This document shows, one piece after another, positions 14,042 to 15,259 of a stretch of 15,259 nucleotides of DNA (the first letter of the stretch is position 1; each line of letters opens with the position of its first letter). The position numbers and the translations under genes are program-made. Source of the stretch: Deltaproteobacteria bacterium RIFCSPLOWO2_02_56_12 (lineage in GTDB: Bacteria; Desulfobacterota; Binatia; UBA9968); contig MGRY01000200.1 in NCBI GenBank assembly GCA_001799045.1, positions 1 through 15,259 on the forward strand, read 5' to 3'. The notes under the pieces were generated by a model that searched no databases, had not been told where the DNA came from, and worked only from the letters and a program-made list of their open reading frames with translations.

Positions 14042-14946
14042 TCTGAGAGCATAGCCATATAGTGGAAGTACCGCCCTTTGGCCCGGTATTTCTCCCGCTC
14101 CTTGCCCATCAGGGAATACCAGCCGAGGCTCCAGACAGATCGCAGGAGATTAGGGACGATTGTTAAGATCGAGTTTTTCTTATAAAGAAGACGGCTTCGA
14201 CCCTGCTGCTCGTGCCTCAGACGAAAGAATTCCTCAGTCAGGCGACTCCAGTCCACTTCGTGATAAACCGCCGCTCTAGGCTCGTATCCGATCCTGCCTC
14301 CTGATCGAATAATCCTCTGGGCAAACTCCACGTCCTCGGAGATGCCCGAACGGCCTGGACCCAGCCTTTCATCGAAAAGACCGACGCGAGAGAAAAGCTC
14401 CCGCCGCATAGCCATGTTTGCCCCGGTAAGCGTTGTTATCTCCCGCCTCCCGGGGTTATACTGGACGAAAGGAATTGTCCGATAGCGATGATAGGCGCGC
14501 AGAAACTCCTGGTCGTTTTGCATCTCCGGGGGCATGAGGATCGGTCCCTGCATGACTTCAAAGGCGCCCTTTTTGAAGAAATCGTGTACTGCTCTGAGCC
14601 ACTGAGGAGTGACTTTCACATCATCGTCGAGAAAGGCCAGGATCGGCCCGCGCGCCTCCCGAATCGCGGCATTCTGGGCACGGCACTTGCCCGGCATCGG
14701 CTCGCGGACGACCCGTACGGCGACCCCGGATGCTGAGTACTCGCGAGCCGTCTTTGCCACAAGCTCAGCAGTGGCGTCGTTGCCAGCATTGTTGGCGACG
14801 ATCACCTCAAAAGGAATGGCCTCGCGGCCATTGAGGCGTGAGAGACCGTCCAGCAAAAGGCGGAGGCTCGACACCCGGTCGTGGGTGGCCACGATCACGC
14901 TGACGGCCGGCGGGTTTCCGGCCTCTGCTTCTAACTCACGGACCAT
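14005..14946 (-). CDS. Family-2 glycosyltransferase
   Basis: 313 residues from ATG 14946. GT-A fold transferase using a nucleotide-sugar donor, probably for O-antigen or LPS outer core. Seen: VSVIVATHDRVSSLRLLLDG (15-34), FEVIVANNAGNDATAELV (46-63), PGKCRAQNAAI (85-95), the metal-binding DDD at 107-109 in ILAFLDDDVKV, TGANMAMRRELFSRVGLFDE (174-193) and the catalytic-region ED at 204-205 (ISEDVEFAQR). The tail YFHYMAMLSEKF is followed by repeat-encoded residues. Candidate starts are GTG 14955, ATG 14946 and GTG 14940; GGTGG at 5 nt favours 14946. It overlaps the preceding transferase gene (stop at 14931) by 16 bp, so the two are co-transcribed. Acceptor and sugar unknown. Confidence 0.9.
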   Translation of the reverse strand: MVRELEAEAGNPPAVSVIVATHDRVSSLRLLLDGLSRLNGREAIPFEVIVANNAGNDATAELVAKTAREYSASGVAVRVVREPMPGKCRAQNAAIREARGPILAFLDDDVKVTPQWLRAVHDFFKKGAFEVMQGPILMPPEMQNDQEFLRAYHRYRTIPFVQYNPGRREITTLTGANMAMRRELFSRVGLFDERLGPGRSGISEDVEFAQRIIRSGGRIGYEPRAAVYHEVDWSRLTEEFFRLRHEQQGRSRLLYKKNSILTIVPNLLRSVWSLGWYSLMGKEREKYRAKGRYFHYMAMLSEKFKTFNPFNAL

Positions 14947-15259
14947 GACAGCCACCGAAGCTGATAGAGGCGATACTTGGGAAACAGGGGGCGCCGGGAA
15001 ACGGCCTGCTTCAAAGCCTCTCTGGCCCCCGTCGGGTCTCCCGCCTTCCAGCGACCTTTGGCAAGCCGGTAATAGCGGTACGCCAGGCGTCTTGCGATCC
15101 GTTCCCGGCCCAGCATTTCCTTAGCTTGGGGAAATTCACGGACTAGTTTCTCGATCACGCGGATATTGTCCAAGAGTCTGAGTTCCCGGTCACCGACGAG
15201 GTTAGTATCGTGCTTGCGATAGAAAAAAACCACTCTATCCAGGTAAGCGACCGGATATT
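14931..15259 (-). CDS. Glycosyltransferase (probably family 2), C-terminal fragment (runs off right edge)
   Basis: About 109 codons of the 3' end; the frame stays open to the window edge, so the 5' part lies outside. The visible start reads YPVAYLDRVVFFYRKHDTNL, which matches the end of the catalytic domain in many family-2 glycosyltransferases, where a YR-H-N pattern follows the last strand. After it comes a helical, Arg/Leu-rich tail (about residues 30-100 of the fragment) with LAYRYYRLAKGRWKAGDPTG, reminiscent of one TPR-like helical hairpin. The donor-binding domain is not visible, so the family call rests on this C-terminal pattern and on the adjacent transferase gene, with which it overlaps by 16 bp. 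A GTG at 15233 exists but is internal, not the true start. Confidence 0.7.
   Translation of the reverse strand, partial: YPVAYLDRVVFFYRKHDTNLVGDRELRLLDNIRVIEKLVREFPQAKEMLGRERIARRLAYRYYRLAKGRWKAGDPTGAREALKQAVSRRPLFPKYRLYQLRWLSWSVS

Overview
The window looks like a chromosomal stretch from a Gram-negative bacterium of moderate GC content. Two separate heptose-activation genes (rfaE1, rfaE2) and four other sugar transferases point to a heptose-containing lipopolysaccharide. The split rfaE genes, a zinc-type L28, a bifunctional Rsh and a stand-alone UbiD-family decarboxylase fit the deltaproteobacterial-type phyla (Desulfobacterota, Myxococcota, NC10, Binatota or Tectomicrobia-like groups). That placement is inference; no rRNA or tRNA gene is present to anchor it.

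Layout, left to right. (1) The first 153 codons of mutL run off the left edge on the minus strand. It diverges across a 237-bp gap from an exported protein combining a BFN/DUF151 nuclease domain with a PDZ domain. (2) That gene meets a minus-strand ubiD-type decarboxylase tail to tail, 13 bp apart. Upstream of ubiD on the same strand lies an MFS transporter gene. (3) Diverging from the MFS gene is a small plus-strand operon, rfaE2-rpmB. (4) From about 5.16 kb to the right edge every gene is on the minus strand. In transcription order (right to left) these are: the C-terminal part of a glycosyltransferase, a family-2 glycosyltransferase, an ArnT/PMT-like membrane glycosyltransferase, a WaaE/LgtF-like family-2 glycosyltransferase, a family-4 glycosyltransferase, rfaE1, yicC, gmk and rsh.

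From the WaaE-like gene to rsh the genes overlap or nearly touch (8-bp, 11-bp, 4-bp and 4-bp overlaps, then a 6-bp gap). One transcript probably carries LPS-core assembly, heptose kinase, an RNase, guanylate kinase and the (p)ppGpp synthetase/hydrolase. RfaE1 and RfaE2 together make ADP-heptose, the glycosyltransferases build on the core or O-chain, and Gmk supplies GDP and hence the GTP used by Rsh.

No new defence, mobile or CRISPR system is visible. The least ordinary features are three unrelated non-coding repeat elements at gene ends. One is an AT-rich nested hairpin between rpmB and rsh. One is a TCGA/CTCAG palindromic element that supplies the tail of one glycosyltransferase. One is a roughly 9-bp TTGAA-type periodic repeat that supplies the last codons and stop of another. 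The secreted BFN-PDZ fusion and the AT-rich ArnT-like gene are also worth noting.
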